A stretch of DNA of 64,000 nt from CAZDRX01 sp964508225 (GTDB lineage: Bacteria > Patescibacteriota > Gracilibacteria > Peribacterales > Peribacteraceae): the NCBI GenBank assembly GCA_964508225.1, contig CAZDRX010000002.1, positions 32,090 to 96,089 on the forward strand, read 5' to 3'. A program made the translations under genes and the position numbers. The notes below the pieces were generated by a model that did no database searches, was not told where the DNA came from, and was given only the letters and a program-made list of their open reading frames with translations. Below are positions 26,090 to 34,574 of the stretch, piece by piece. Numbering within the stretch: position 1 is the first letter of the stretch; each line of letters opens with the position of its first letter.

Positions 26090-26306
26090 CATTCAGGGTT
26101 AATTCCGAACCATCTCCGTTTTTTACTCGGGATGTAACAGATATTCTAGAAATGCTCCTAAAGCTCGATTACTCGCTGCATACACTTATAGAACTGCTGG
26201 AGAAACCCCGAGATATAAAACGATTTGCGATCCTCTAACTCGGATGCGTCAAAGAGCTTTCGGAAGTAATTCCGAACTTTGTGGATAATAGAATATAATG
26301 CTTTCA
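26090..26306. other. AT-rich intergenic segment before the island gene
   Basis: This stretch holds no convincing gene. Base composition falls sharply here compared with the left flank. It ends in TATAAT (26294-26299) just before ATG 26307. No -35 element is evident. Confidence 0.4.
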
Positions 26307-28775
26307 ATGAGCTTATTTAAAAGAGGAAGACACAAAAGGCCTAAAAAGCAAAAGAAGGTGCAGCTAGATGAAATAGCTCAAATTGGAGATATGATTATTG
26401 CTAGAAAGGGGAAAGAAGTATTCATGCAAAGCGTAAGGCAAAAGGGGGAACATGAACGAATAAAGGCACAGTTCATTGCTGATTATCCATCAATATGTGC
26501 GGAAATTGATGCCTCTATCAGTCGAATAAAAGAGTTAGTGCATTCAATGGAGCCACTTCAGCTTCTACACTGTAGTTATTTTAGTTTTGCAGTTGCCATG
26601 ATGGATAAGCCATCTGAATTCCAAATGGGAACCAATGAAGTTATGCTTGCTCGAATGCTTGACTACATTCAGGCAGTAATCGTCAGCATTCCGCCTTTAG
26701 TAGAATACCCAAAGTTCGATCAGTCTCGTTGGGATGAATTATCCAAAGAAGTATCGAAGCTTTATGGCGAATTAATGTCTAAATTTTTCATTGCTCAAAC
26801 ATTTAAACTGAGTACCGAAGATTCTAGATTTGATAATGAAGAATATTCAGAAGTATTTCATCAATCTCAATCACTAAGGCTCACGGTTAGAGGTGATCGC
26901 TATGTTTACCACGAAGTTCAACACTTTAAGGATTTTTTAACTCCACATGACGCTGTTTTGCGAGAGCTATTCAATGTAACAGCTGAGGATTTGGTTCAGG
27001 GTTTTTCCCAAATTCTTTCATCATTAACTGTTGGGGTTCAAAAATCATTTGATGATTTGTTTGAGTTGCAACAGAGATCAGTTGATGCAACTGAGGAAAA
27101 GCTAAAGACCGAAAGGGATTTGCCAGAAGATGTTGGTGCATTGCTGAGATCTGCAGTGGATGCCGACCCTGAATTGAAAGCCCTGGCTGATTCTTTTAAA
27201 GGTAAGTTCTTTGAATTAGATCTTTTTGATTTGCAGAAAGTAACTTCTCTTCCATCCAATGTTCTAGATGCTCTTTCTCTGTCTGCTGGTGCAAACCCTG
27301 AATTCAATCAGGGTGAATATGCTGGATGGCCACTCAAAGAATTACCTACAAGAGTTCATCCATTCTTGAAAATTAATAATAAATATTATTGTTTTGATAT
27401 GTATGGTCTTGCCGACAATCTTTATCGCGGAATCGAAAATGCAATAATGAAACTTAAGCCGGAGTACAGAGTGACTTGGAATAAACTACAGCAAGAGATT
27501 ACAGAAGAGACTGCCCTCACATTATTTAGAAGAGCTTTACCTGAGGCTTGGAGCCAAAAGAATCTTTATATTAAGATAAAGGAAGGAGTGTTCGAAGAAA
27601 TTGCAGATGGATTGGTAATCTTTGATGGACATTTGATTGTGATTCAAGTTAAAGCAGGCAAATTTACTTGGACTGCACCAACAACGGATTTCGATGCTTA
27701 TATCACATCATTAAAAACATTAATTGAGGCTCCTGCGCGACAGGGTGAAAGACTAATAAAATTAGTAGAAGAAAATCCCGAAGTTCCTTTGTTTGATATC
27801 CATGGAAACTTAGTACATACAATTCGTTCTTGTGAAATTAAGCACATGTCAGTGTGCTCACTCACAATGGAGAATATCAATGAATATGCAGCCCGATCAG
27901 ATAAGCTGAAAGGCTTGGGAATTAGCATTGAAGATATACCATTATGGGCACTCTCATTTGATGATTTAAGGGTTTATGTCGACATTATTGATAACCCTTT
28001 AATCTTTATACATTTTTTAGAATTAAGAGTTCGTGCAGCAGTTGCTAAAGCCGTGAAGATGACCGATGAATTAGATCATCTAGGACTCTATTTATCGACA
28101 AATAATTATATTCAAGTTGCTGAGGATATGGGTGGTGGGCAGCCGAATACTCACACCGCATTTTTTGGGTATAGAGAAAAAATTGATGAATATTTTGCCA
28201 ATCTGCAGTTTGACCCAGCGAGTGCAGTAAAGCCAAAACAGGACTTGCCTCAACGATTACAAGAAATTATTGACGTATTAGAAGCTAAAAAAATCAAAGA
28301 CAGAACATTCTTAGCTTCTTTTCTCCTGAATGGAGGATCAGAATTAAGAAAGGATATCGATGATGGAATAAAGGTATGTCTTGAAAGAAGTAAATTCAGG
28401 GGTGTTGTTGTTCCAATGAGCTTATTCGGCTCCGATTGTCAGGTCACGTTTAACTGCATTAGACCCGATGTTGCTCAGCCATCAGAGCAGGAGTTAAAAG
28501 AAAAGTTGTATATCACTCTTATTAGTGCCGAAGAAAAAGAGAGATTAATGGTTAATCTGTATTTCGATATGGAGCTAAAAATTACCGATGTAAAGTTTGA
28601 AACGCTAAAAATAAGTGATTTGAACGATGAACAGCTAGTTGCTATGAAAATTGAAACTGAGAAAGCAAAAGTCAAAAGAGTTTCGTTTCATAAACGAGAG
28701 TATGGCAAGATCGGCAGAAATGATCTCTGTCCATGTGGTAGTGGGAAAAAGTACAAGAAATGCTGTGGGCGCTAA
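26307..28775 (+). CDS. SEC-C motif protein with a possible PD-(D/E)xK-type nuclease core
   Basis: This 822-residue protein ends in a typical SEC-C zinc motif (DLCPCGSGKKYKKCC). In the middle, ITEETALTLFRRALPEAW is followed by EEIADGLVIFDGHLIVIQVKAG. Asp434, Gln447 and Lys449 are placed as in the D...QxK variant of restriction-endonuclease-like folds (Mrr/NERD-like). The N-terminal 390 residues are helical, with a basic start (FKRGRHKRPKKQKK), and unrecognised. The gene is extremely AT-rich: for example only 15 of 60 bases at 27361-27420 are G or C. It sits alone against tmRNA, suggesting horizontal gain and perhaps a defence role; both are inference. ATG 26307 is eight bases after TATAAT; the ATG at 26298 overlaps that box. 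Confidence 0.6.
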   Translation: MSLFKRGRHKRPKKQKKVQLDEIAQIGDMIIARKGKEVFMQSVRQKGEHERIKAQFIADYPSICAEIDASISRIKELVHSMEPLQLLHCSYFSFAVAMMDKPSEFQMGTNEVMLARMLDYIQAVIVSIPPLVEYPKFDQSRWDELSKEVSKLYGELMSKFFIAQTFKLSTEDSRFDNEEYSEVFHQSQSLRLTVRGDRYVYHEVQHFKDFLTPHDAVLRELFNVTAEDLVQGFSQILSSLTVGVQKSFDDLFELQQRSVDATEEKLKTERDLPEDVGALLRSAVDADPELKALADSFKGKFFELDLFDLQKVTSLPSNVLDALSLSAGANPEFNQGEYAGWPLKELPTRVHPFLKINNKYYCFDMYGLADNLYRGIENAIMKLKPEYRVTWNKLQQEITEETALTLFRRALPEAWSQKNLYIKIKEGVFEEIADGLVIFDGHLIVIQVKAGKFTWTAPTTDFDAYITSLKTLIEAPARQGERLIKLVEENPEVPLFDIHGNLVHTIRSCEIKHMSVCSLTMENINEYAARSDKLKGLGISIEDIPLWALSFDDLRVYVDIIDNPLIFIHFLELRVRAAVAKAVKMTDELDHLGLYLSTNNYIQVAEDMGGGQPNTHTAFFGYREKIDEYFANLQFDPASAVKPKQDLPQRLQEIIDVLEAKKIKDRTFLASFLLNGGSELRKDIDDGIKVCLERSKFRGVVVPMSLFGSDCQVTFNCIRPDVAQPSEQELKEKLYITLISAEEKERLMVNLYFDMELKITDVKFETLKISDLNDEQLVAMKIETEKAKVKRVSFHKREYGKIGRNDLCPCGSGKKYKKCCGR

Positions 28776-28956
28776 AACAAACCTAAACTTCCGAACTTGG
28801 AGTTAACCCCAACATAAAGCCATGAATGCCATTCGAAGCTAAAAATGCACCAATATGACAAAAACCCGCTTTCGAACTTTTTCAAAACGGCCTATAAGGC
28901 CGTTATTCTCTATAAAATCGCAATTCTGTGCGTTTGAATTTCGGTGAATTCCCGAA
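28776..28956. other. AT-rich intergenic segment between island gene and tmRNA
   Basis: No gene is seen. TTCCGAACTT at 28789-28798 repeats a decamer found at 26271-26280 just upstream of the island gene. A hairpin lies at 28886-28904. Confidence 0.4.
28886..28904 (-). terminator. Hairpin terminator, probably of tmRNA (may act both ways)
   Basis: AACGGCC-TATAA-GGCCGTT is a perfect 7-bp stem. On the minus strand it is followed by TTTTGAAAAAG about 55 nt after the tmRNA end. On the plus strand it is followed by ATTCTC. Confidence 0.5.
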
Positions 28957-29362
28957 TGGTGGAGATGCCGGGAGTTGAACCCGGGTCCAACGTGTACGCC
29001 GAAGGTCCATACGATCATGTTCCTTTCGTTTTCTCATCCCGTCAGGAAGGAACAAAGAGAGGGAGAGAGATGTGACGCAGTATTCGGGATCAACGTCGCG
29101 TCACGCGATGATCCAACCTCGCTAGTGACGCCACTCCAATCCAGCGAGGATCAAGAGGGTAGCGTGGTCCGAATTGAATCAGACCTTAGGCATAGGCCGG
29201 AGCCAGCCTTGCCGAAAGATCGGCAAAGATGTTCTCGAGAGCCTTAGCCATTGTGCTGGTTTTGGCAGCTATAGTTGCTCAGCGTGGGTAACGGGTACAG
29301 AGAGCAAACCCGGATCGAGACACAAGCGACGCAGATTCACGCTGTCGAAAGCCTGTCATCCC
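28957..29362 (-). ncRNA. ssrA: tmRNA (transfer-messenger RNA)
   Basis: On the minus strand the RNA begins GGGGATGACAGGCTTTCGAC at 29362, the classic tmRNA 5' end. It ends with a T-arm (GGGTTCAACTCCCGGC) and CATCTCCACCA at 28957. GGGGATG pairs with CATCTCC to form the acceptor stem, and CCA is encoded. Length is 406 nt. The tag frame follows the typical TAGCT context. tmRNA with SmpB rescues stalled ribosomes and tags the nascent peptide for proteolysis. Confidence 0.95.
29186..29266 (-). other. tmRNA proteolysis-tag reading frame
   Basis: The likely resume codon is GCC at 29266, directly after TAGCT, the position equivalent to E. coli TAGTC-GCA. Translation gives a 26-residue tag starting AKTSTMAKALENIF and ending LAPAYA before TAA (29188-29186). 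The tag is longer than the usual 10 or so residues and ends in AYA rather than LAA. Confidence 0.7.
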
Positions 29363-29401
29363 CAAAAGAGAAAAGCGGAGATGTGAGAGAGCAGAGTGAT
29401 C

Positions 29402-29410
29402 ATTATAGCA
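29402..29410 (-). promoter_or_regulatory. Extended -10 promoter of tmRNA
   Basis: On the minus strand TGCTATAAT forms an extended -10 (TATAAT at 29407-29402). The predicted start is about 33 nt upstream of the mature tmRNA 5' end, leaving a leader to be trimmed. Confidence 0.6.
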
Positions 29411-29422
29411 CGATCAGGCGCC

Positions 29423-29803
29423 CTAGAGGACGTGTTTCATCGCCCAGTTCACGAAGCCGAGCACGGTGCTCACGATCACCCAGCCCGTGATGCCGTCCGT
29501 GACGGTCATGATGACGATGTTCGGATCCATGCGGATCACCACGATGTAGACGATGCCGAGGAAGACCGCGTTCACGCAGATCGTGGTGAGCAGGGAGAAG
29601 AGCAGGTGCAGCGGGAACGTCAGCAGCGAGAGGATCGGCCGGAGAAACAGGTTCAGAAGCGTCAGGAGCGAGCCGATGATCACGTACGCAGGCAGCCCGC
29701 CGAACACCGTGAAGGACGACGGGAAATAGACGTGCATGCCCCACACGGTCACGATGTTGAGGATCGCTTTCACCGCCAGACGGAGAGGTGCGGACTTGAT
29801 CAT
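29423..29803 (-). CDS. Phage holin family 4 / YvlD-like membrane protein
   Basis: The 126-residue protein has four TM helices and the PF04020-type pattern: LRLAVKAILNIVTVW near the start, GGLPAYVIIGSLLTLLNLFLRPILSLLTFPL (residues about 35-65) and a C-terminal ITGWVIVSTVLGFVNW. The NxxxRPxLxxLTxPL core is the clearest diagnostic. Despite the family name, these proteins are chromosomal and of unknown function, often linked to envelope stress in Firmicutes. It lies directly upstream of tmRNA on the same strand. Confidence 0.8.
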   Translation of the reverse strand: MIKSAPLRLAVKAILNIVTVWGMHVYFPSSFTVFGGLPAYVIIGSLLTLLNLFLRPILSLLTFPLHLLFSLLTTICVNAVFLGIVYIVVIRMDPNIVIMTVTDGITGWVIVSTVLGFVNWAMKHVL

Positions 29804-29840
29804 GTTCCCTGCATCCTACCACCCCCGGTGTTAACCTTAT

Positions 29841-29868
29841 TTGACATCCCCCTCCTTTCTGGGACAAT
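29841..29868 (+). promoter_or_regulatory. Promoter of the small membrane protein gene at 29920
   Basis: TTGACA (29841-29846), a 16-bp spacer and GACAAT (29863-29868). The leader is about 45 nt and, unusually for this window, contains a strong Shine-Dalgarno sequence, GAGGAGG, five bases before ATG 29920. Confidence 0.65.
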
Positions 29869-29919
29869 CGCAAGGCCGTTGATCTTTTTTTGTTTCCGTT
29901 CTCCTGCGAGGAGGTTCCT

Positions 29920-30159
29920 ATGGTTCGACTGTTGTCGGCGTTCGCATGCGTGTGCGGACTCCCGACAGCCCTTCTCCTGATGTGGACGATCGTCTGCATC
30001 ATGCGTTACGTGGCTTGTCGGTGGATGAAGAGTCCAAGACTGCCTGCATGGAAGGAGCTTCTGGAGAGAGCGATCGTTCTCTCCGGGCTCATGCTGTTCG
30101 CCACCCTCTTTTGGGCGGCGATTGCCTTCGGGGCATACAAAATAGGTCTGCCTTGGTAG
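29920..30159 (+). CDS. Small two-helix membrane protein
   Basis: The 79-residue protein has two hydrophobic helices (about residues 3-27 and 48-72) separated by a basic amphipathic loop (MRYVACRWMKSPRLPAWKELLERA). It is not similar to anything I recognise. The gene is a complete stand-alone unit: a good promoter, the GAGGAGG ribosome-binding site and a strong terminator. That makes expression likely. The start is fixed by the ribosome-binding site; the longer frame from 29890 is rejected. Confidence 0.7.
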   Translation: MVRLLSAFACVCGLPTALLLMWTIVCIMRYVACRWMKSPRLPAWKELLERAIVLSGLMLFATLFWAAIAFGAYKIGLPW

Positions 30160-30177
30160 ACCAACCCAGCGGTACCA

Positions 30178-30204
30178 CCCGAGCAGGATGCTCGGGTTCT
30201 TTTG
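30178..30204 (+). terminator. Rho-independent terminator
   Basis: CCCGAGCA-GGA-TGCTCGGG forms a perfect 8-bp stem followed by TTCTTTT. It ends the small membrane protein gene and overlaps nothing of the convergent ileS gene. Confidence 0.85.
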
Positions 30205-30205
30205 G

Positions 30206-33200
30206 TTATGCCTTCTTCTCGAAGCGCACGCCCACGGTGGCGCCTCCCACATCGATGTCCGCAGATGCGCCCTTGTTCTCCTCCAGCACGCCGCGCGTTT
30301 CTTCCAGCACGAGCGCGCCGTGCGTTTCCATGATCTTCTCCGCGCCGTTGAGCGCGATCCTGATGGTGTCACCGAACTCGAGCCCCGCGTCTTTGCGCAT
30401 CTGCTGGATGCCGTGCACGAGCTCTCTGGCCTGACCCTCCAGCGTGAGCGCATCCGTGAGCTTGGAGTCCAGACTGACGACGATGCCGCGGCTTGCGGCC
30501 ACGGCCTGACCTTCCTTGGACTGATAGATGATCTTGGCCTCGTCCGCTGTGAATTCCTCGCCCATGATGAGGATCTTCCCGTCTTTTTCCTCGAATTGCC
30601 CCGCTTTGCCCGCCTTGATCACTTCCTGCACTTTGCCGCCGAGACGCTTGCCGGTCTTGCGGGCGTCCACCATGACGATCGCCGATGCCATCGCGTTCGC
30701 ATCCGGAATCGCGATGACCTGCTTCACGTTCAGTTCTTCGGCGATGAGATCGCTCACCACACCTTCCGTATCGGAGGGCGGGAGCGCGTAGCTGACGGAC
30801 TGCAGCGGCTGGCGGACTTTGGCCTTCGCGTCACTGCGCAGTGACAGACCGAGCGTCACCACCGTGCGGGTGTTGTCCATGAGCGTGAGGAGCTTCCTCT
30901 CGTCGGCCGTGAGCTCGCGCTGCGCCGGCCAGTCCGTGAAGTGCACGGAGTCGTGATCGGCGGCGACGAGATTCAGGTAGATGTCCTCCGCGATGAACGG
31001 ACAGAACGGCGCGAGGAGCTGCGTGAGCGTGAGGAGCACGCGGTAGAGCGTGTCGAAGGCTTCGGTCTGACCCTCCTCTTTGCCGGAGAGACGGCGGCGG
31101 CTCTGACGGACGTACCAGTTCGTGAGGTCGTCGATCGAGTCCGCGATCTCCGCGCACGTGGCCGAGAGGTCGTAGCCGTCGAGTTCCTTCGTCACGCGGT
31201 TCACGAGATCCTGCGTCTTGGCCACGATCCAGAGATCGAGCTGATGACGGCTCTGTGCGTTCTTCAGCGACGAATCGATGCTCGGCTTCCAGTCCACCGT
31301 ATTCGCCGTGGTCACGAAGAGGCGGTAGGCATTCCAGAGGGGGAGCAGCACCGACCTCACCACTTCCGTCACGAGCTTCTCGGAGAAGCGCAGATCCTCG
31401 CCTCTGACCGCGGGTGAGCCCATGAGCGCGAAGCGCACCGCGTCGGCGCCGTGCTTCTTCACGATCTCGGTGGGTTCCGGATAGTTCTTGAGGCGCTTGC
31501 TCATCTTCTTGCCGTCTTCGGCCAGCACGATGCCGTTCACGATGCAGTGCTTGAAGGCGGGGCAGTGGAAGAGCGCGGTACTGAGCACCATCAACGTATA
31601 GAACCAGCCGCGCGTCTGATCGAGCCCTTCCGCGATGAAGTCGGCGGGGAAGCCCGGGGGCGCTTTGCCCTGGTGCTCGAACGGGAAGTGTTCCTGCGCG
31701 TAGGGCATGGAACCGCTCTCGAACCAGCAGTCGAGCACGTCGCCGATGCGGCGCATCTGGGGCTTCAGGCTGAAGGTGAAGGCGTGCGCGTTCTTCGGCT
31801 CGATCCGGAGCGCCTCGTCGTACGACATCGTGCCTGTGATCACGCTGAGCGCGCGGAGGAAACCGGAGTGAGCCACGACGAGGACGCGCTTGCCCGCGTA
31901 TTCTTTGAGCAGCCAGTCGTGCGCGCGGCGGACTCTCGTCATGAACGCGTCGAACGATTCGCCGCCCTCGGGCGTCTGCTTCAGGAGCGCCGCGCCGCGG
32001 ATATCTTTGGCGAGCTTGAGCTGCGTGCTCACATCCGTCATCGTCTGGCCCGTCCATGCCCCGAAGTCGCGTTCGCGGAGCACGTCGTAGTGGCCGGCGA
32101 CCGTACTGCCGAGTTCCTTTGCGATGATGTCCGCGGTTTCCCGCGCGCGCTTCAGATCCGATGTCAGAATGACGTCGAACGACTTCTCCGTTTTGAGCTT
32201 CTCCGCGGCTTTCTTCGCCTGCGCCTTGCCCGTCTTGTTCAGCGGCATGTCCACGTTGGATCCCTGAATGATCGATTCCTTGTTCATATCCGTCTCGCCG
32301 TGGCGTACGAGGGTGAGATCCACGGATCCCTTGGCGGCGTCCGTGCCCCACTGCAGATCGTCCACCGTTTCCTTGTGCAGATCCATCTGCTTCTGGGTGG
32401 CGTGGTCGTAGTAGAAGGAGCGGTCGCTCGCTACCTCGGGGTACGGCTGGTTTACGATCTTCTGCGGCTCCTGACCCGTGAAGAGGTGCGTGAAGTTCAT
32501 GACGAGATCGGCGTGCGTGACGACCACGATGGCCTGACCTTTGTGTTTCTTCAGGACGTCGTCGAGGAACGCGCCGACGCGGAGATCGATGTTGCTCCAC
32601 GTCTCCATGCCCTGAAAGTGGTAGATGCTCTCCACTTTTCCGCTCTCGAGCTTGTGTGCTCGGCGCTCGCGGATGAACGTGAGGTCGTCGAAGTCGATGT
32701 GCTTGCCTTCGTACTCGCCGAAGTTCACTTCCCTGAGGCGCTCGTCGATGAAGAGCTCGGCGCCGGTGGCTGCCGCCACGGCTTCGGCGGTCATTTTCGT
32801 CCGCAGAAGCGGCGAGCAGTAGATGGCGGATACCTTCACTTTCTCGCTTGCGGAAGCCACCCGCTTGCCCAGCTCCTTCGCCTGTTTCTGGCCATTCTCG
32901 GTGAGCGGAGTGCCCGGTTCCTTGCCTTGGTAGATCTTGTCCACGTTGCCCTGACTCTCGGCGTGCCGCGCGACGATAACCTTCGTGAAGCGGTCGGTGG
33001 TGTGCGCCATGAGGTCATCGCGCGAGCCGATCACTTCCACTTCGCCCGTCACGGAATTCTTCCAGATCGGGAGCGGCGTTCCCCAGAAGCGGTTACGGGA
33101 GATCGCCCAGTCGCGCGCGCCTTCGAGCCACTTGCCGAAGCGTCCGTCCTTGATGTGCTCGGGAACCCACGACGTCTTCGCGTTGCTCTCGAGCATCTTC

Positions 33201-34465
33201 GCTTTGATCTTCTCCACCGCGACGAACCATGAACTCGTGGCGTAGTTGAGGAGCGGAGAGTCGCACCTCCAGCAGTGCGGGTAGCTGTGCATGAAGCTCT
33301 GGCTCGTGAAGAGTTTCCTATGATCCTTGAGCCATTTGGCGATGGCCTTGTCGCCGCTCTGGTGGTCATCTTTCGGCTTGGCGGAGAGTCCCGCAAAGTC
33401 TGTCACCGCCTTCTTGAACGTGCCGTCGATATCCACGTGCTGGAGGATCGCCACCTTCTCGCGCTGGCCGACTTGGAAGTCGTCATCGCCGTACCCCGGA
33501 GCGATGTGCACGATGCCCGTGCCGTCCGTCACCGTCACGAAGTCGCCTTCCACGATGCGGAACGCGGTGTCTTTGTACTGCTCCGCGTAGTAGGGGAAGA
33601 GCGGCGCGTACCTCTTGCCTGCGAGCGACTTGCCCGTGACCTCCTCCTTGATCTCGAATTCTTTTCCTTTGAAGACGGACTCCGCGAGATCCTTGGCGAC
33701 GATGAAGGTTTTTTTCTCGCAGCTGACCTTCGCGTACGTCACCTCGGGATGCACGGCGAGGAAGAGGTTGCCCGGGAGCGTCCAGCCCGTCGTCGTCCAT
33801 GCGAGCACGAAGGTGTCGGCTTCGCCCTCGAGCGCGAACATCGCGGTGATGGAGTAGTCCTGGATGTCCTTGTAGCCCTGTGTGACTTCGAAGTTAGAAA
33901 GCGGCGTCTGGCAGCGCGGACACACGTGCATCGGCTTGTGACCCTCGTAGATGAGCCCTTGGCTGTGCAGCTGCTTGAACACCCACCAGATGCTCTCCAT
34001 GTAATCCGGATCCATCGTGCGGTAATCCCAGTCCATGTCCACGAAGCGTCCGAGACGCTCGACGGTCGTCCTCCATTCATGGGTGTAGCGCTGCACGGCG
34101 GTGCGGCAGAGTGCATTGAAGTTGGCGACGCCGAGAGCCTCGATGTCCTTCTTGGACTTGAGGCCCTGCTCCTTCTCGATCTCATTCTCCACGGGGAGTC
34201 CGTGGCAGTCCCAGCCGAAACGGCGCTTCACATATTTGCCGCGCATCGTCTGGTAGCGGGGGATCACGTCTTTGATCGTGCCGGCGAGGATGTGTCCGTA
34301 GTGGGGGAGTCCGGTCGCGAACGGCGGACCGTCGTAGAAGCTGAAGACTTCGCCGTCTTTCCTCCGCGCGATCGATCGCTTGAAGACATCCTCTTCACGC
34401 CAATACTTGAGGATCCCGAGTTCTAAATCCGGGAAGGATTGGCCGGCGTCGACGGGGTCGAACAT
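30206..34465 (-). CDS. ileS: Isoleucyl-tRNA synthetase with two inserted histidine-phosphatase domains
   Basis: This 1419-residue protein is a class I synthetase charging tRNA-Ile. It has HYGH (55-58, HIGH motif), CP1 editing motifs TTTGWTLPGN (224-233) and GTGIVHIAPGYG (315-326), DVLDCWFESGSMPYAQ (909-924), and KMSKR (988-991 with Lys at 987). Between VIGSRDDL (478-485) and DVLDCWF, where IleRS normally has a short Zn-type segment, about 410 residues encode two histidine-phosphatase (PGAM/CobC-like) domains. One has ARHAESQGN with His501 and a second His651; the other has VRHGETDMN with His722 and a second His866. Without the insert the length is the usual roughly 1010. The reading frame is intact throughout. 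The anticodon-binding and C-terminal parts look normal. Confidence 0.95.
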   Translation of the reverse strand: MFDPVDAGQSFPDLELGILKYWREEDVFKRSIARRKDGEVFSFYDGPPFATGLPHYGHILAGTIKDVIPRYQTMRGKYVKRRFGWDCHGLPVENEIEKEQGLKSKKDIEALGVANFNALCRTAVQRYTHEWRTTVERLGRFVDMDWDYRTMDPDYMESIWWVFKQLHSQGLIYEGHKPMHVCPRCQTPLSNFEVTQGYKDIQDYSITAMFALEGEADTFVLAWTTTGWTLPGNLFLAVHPEVTYAKVSCEKKTFIVAKDLAESVFKGKEFEIKEEVTGKSLAGKRYAPLFPYYAEQYKDTAFRIVEGDFVTVTDGTGIVHIAPGYGDDDFQVGQREKVAILQHVDIDGTFKKAVTDFAGLSAKPKDDHQSGDKAIAKWLKDHRKLFTSQSFMHSYPHCWRCDSPLLNYATSSWFVAVEKIKAKMLESNAKTSWVPEHIKDGRFGKWLEGARDWAISRNRFWGTPLPIWKNSVTGEVEVIGSRDDLMAHTTDRFTKVIVARHAESQGNVDKIYQGKEPGTPLTENGQKQAKELGKRVASASEKVKVSAIYCSPLLRTKMTAEAVAAATGAELFIDERLREVNFGEYEGKHIDFDDLTFIRERRAHKLESGKVESIYHFQGMETWSNIDLRVGAFLDDVLKKHKGQAIVVVTHADLVMNFTHLFTGQEPQKIVNQPYPEVASDRSFYYDHATQKQMDLHKETVDDLQWGTDAAKGSVDLTLVRHGETDMNKESIIQGSNVDMPLNKTGKAQAKKAAEKLKTEKSFDVILTSDLKRARETADIIAKELGSTVAGHYDVLRERDFGAWTGQTMTDVSTQLKLAKDIRGAALLKQTPEGGESFDAFMTRVRRAHDWLLKEYAGKRVLVVAHSGFLRALSVITGTMSYDEALRIEPKNAHAFTFSLKPQMRRIGDVLDCWFESGSMPYAQEHFPFEHQGKAPPGFPADFIAEGLDQTRGWFYTLMVLSTALFHCPAFKHCIVNGIVLAEDGKKMSKRLKNYPEPTEIVKKHGADAVRFALMGSPAVRGEDLRFSEKLVTEVVRSVLLPLWNAYRLFVTTANTVDWKPSIDSSLKNAQSRHQLDLWIVAKTQDLVNRVTKELDGYDLSATCAEIADSIDDLTNWYVRQSRRRLSGKEEGQTEAFDTLYRVLLTLTQLLAPFCPFIAEDIYLNLVAADHDSVHFTDWPAQRELTADERKLLTLMDNTRTVVTLGLSLRSDAKAKVRQPLQSVSYALPPSDTEGVVSDLIAEELNVKQVIAIPDANAMASAIVMVDARKTGKRLGGKVQEVIKAGKAGQFEEKDGKILIMGEEFTADEAKIIYQSKEGQAVAASRGIVVSLDSKLTDALTLEGQARELVHGIQQMRKDAGLEFGDTIRIALNGAEKIMETHGALVLEETRGVLEENKGASADIDVGGATVGVRFEKKA
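31750..33005 (-). other. Tandem histidine-phosphatase insertion inside ileS
   Basis: This segment encodes residues about 488-905 of IleRS. Both copies keep the RH(G/A)E catalytic motif, the mid-domain SPLLRT or SDLKRA motif, an acidic catalytic-loop region (LREVNFGEYEG and LRERDFGAWTG) and the second His. Both therefore look catalytically competent. Known family activities include phosphomonoester hydrolysis and mutase reactions. Confidence 0.9.
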
Positions 34466-34537
34466 GGCGCAGAGTATAGTGGAAGACGAAGCCCGACGGA
34501 ACGCAGACTGAAGCCAGCTTCAGGCTGTCATGTTTGA

Positions 34538-34566
34538 TTGACATTTCCGCGTCCGGATCGTACGAT
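34538..34566 (+). promoter_or_regulatory. Promoter of the M20 peptidase gene
   Basis: A perfect TTGACA (34538-34543), a 17-bp spacer and TACGAT (34561-34566). ATG 34575 is nine bases after the -10 box, giving an essentially leaderless mRNA. Confidence 0.7.
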
Positions 34567-34574
34567 TCCGCACC

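Noticed and set aside
28957..29000. A tRNA gene on the minus strand
   Set aside because: The T-arm and CCA end belong to tmRNA. There is no anticodon arm, and the matching 5' acceptor strand lies 400 nt away.
29423..29803. Prophage lysis gene (holin)
   Set aside because: The family name is misleading. The protein matches the chromosomal YvlD/PF04020 type and no other phage genes are nearby.
30206..34465. Separate phosphoglycerate mutase genes within the ileS region
   Set aside because: The frame is continuous with IleRS on both sides, and no stop, start or ribosome-binding site separates the domains.
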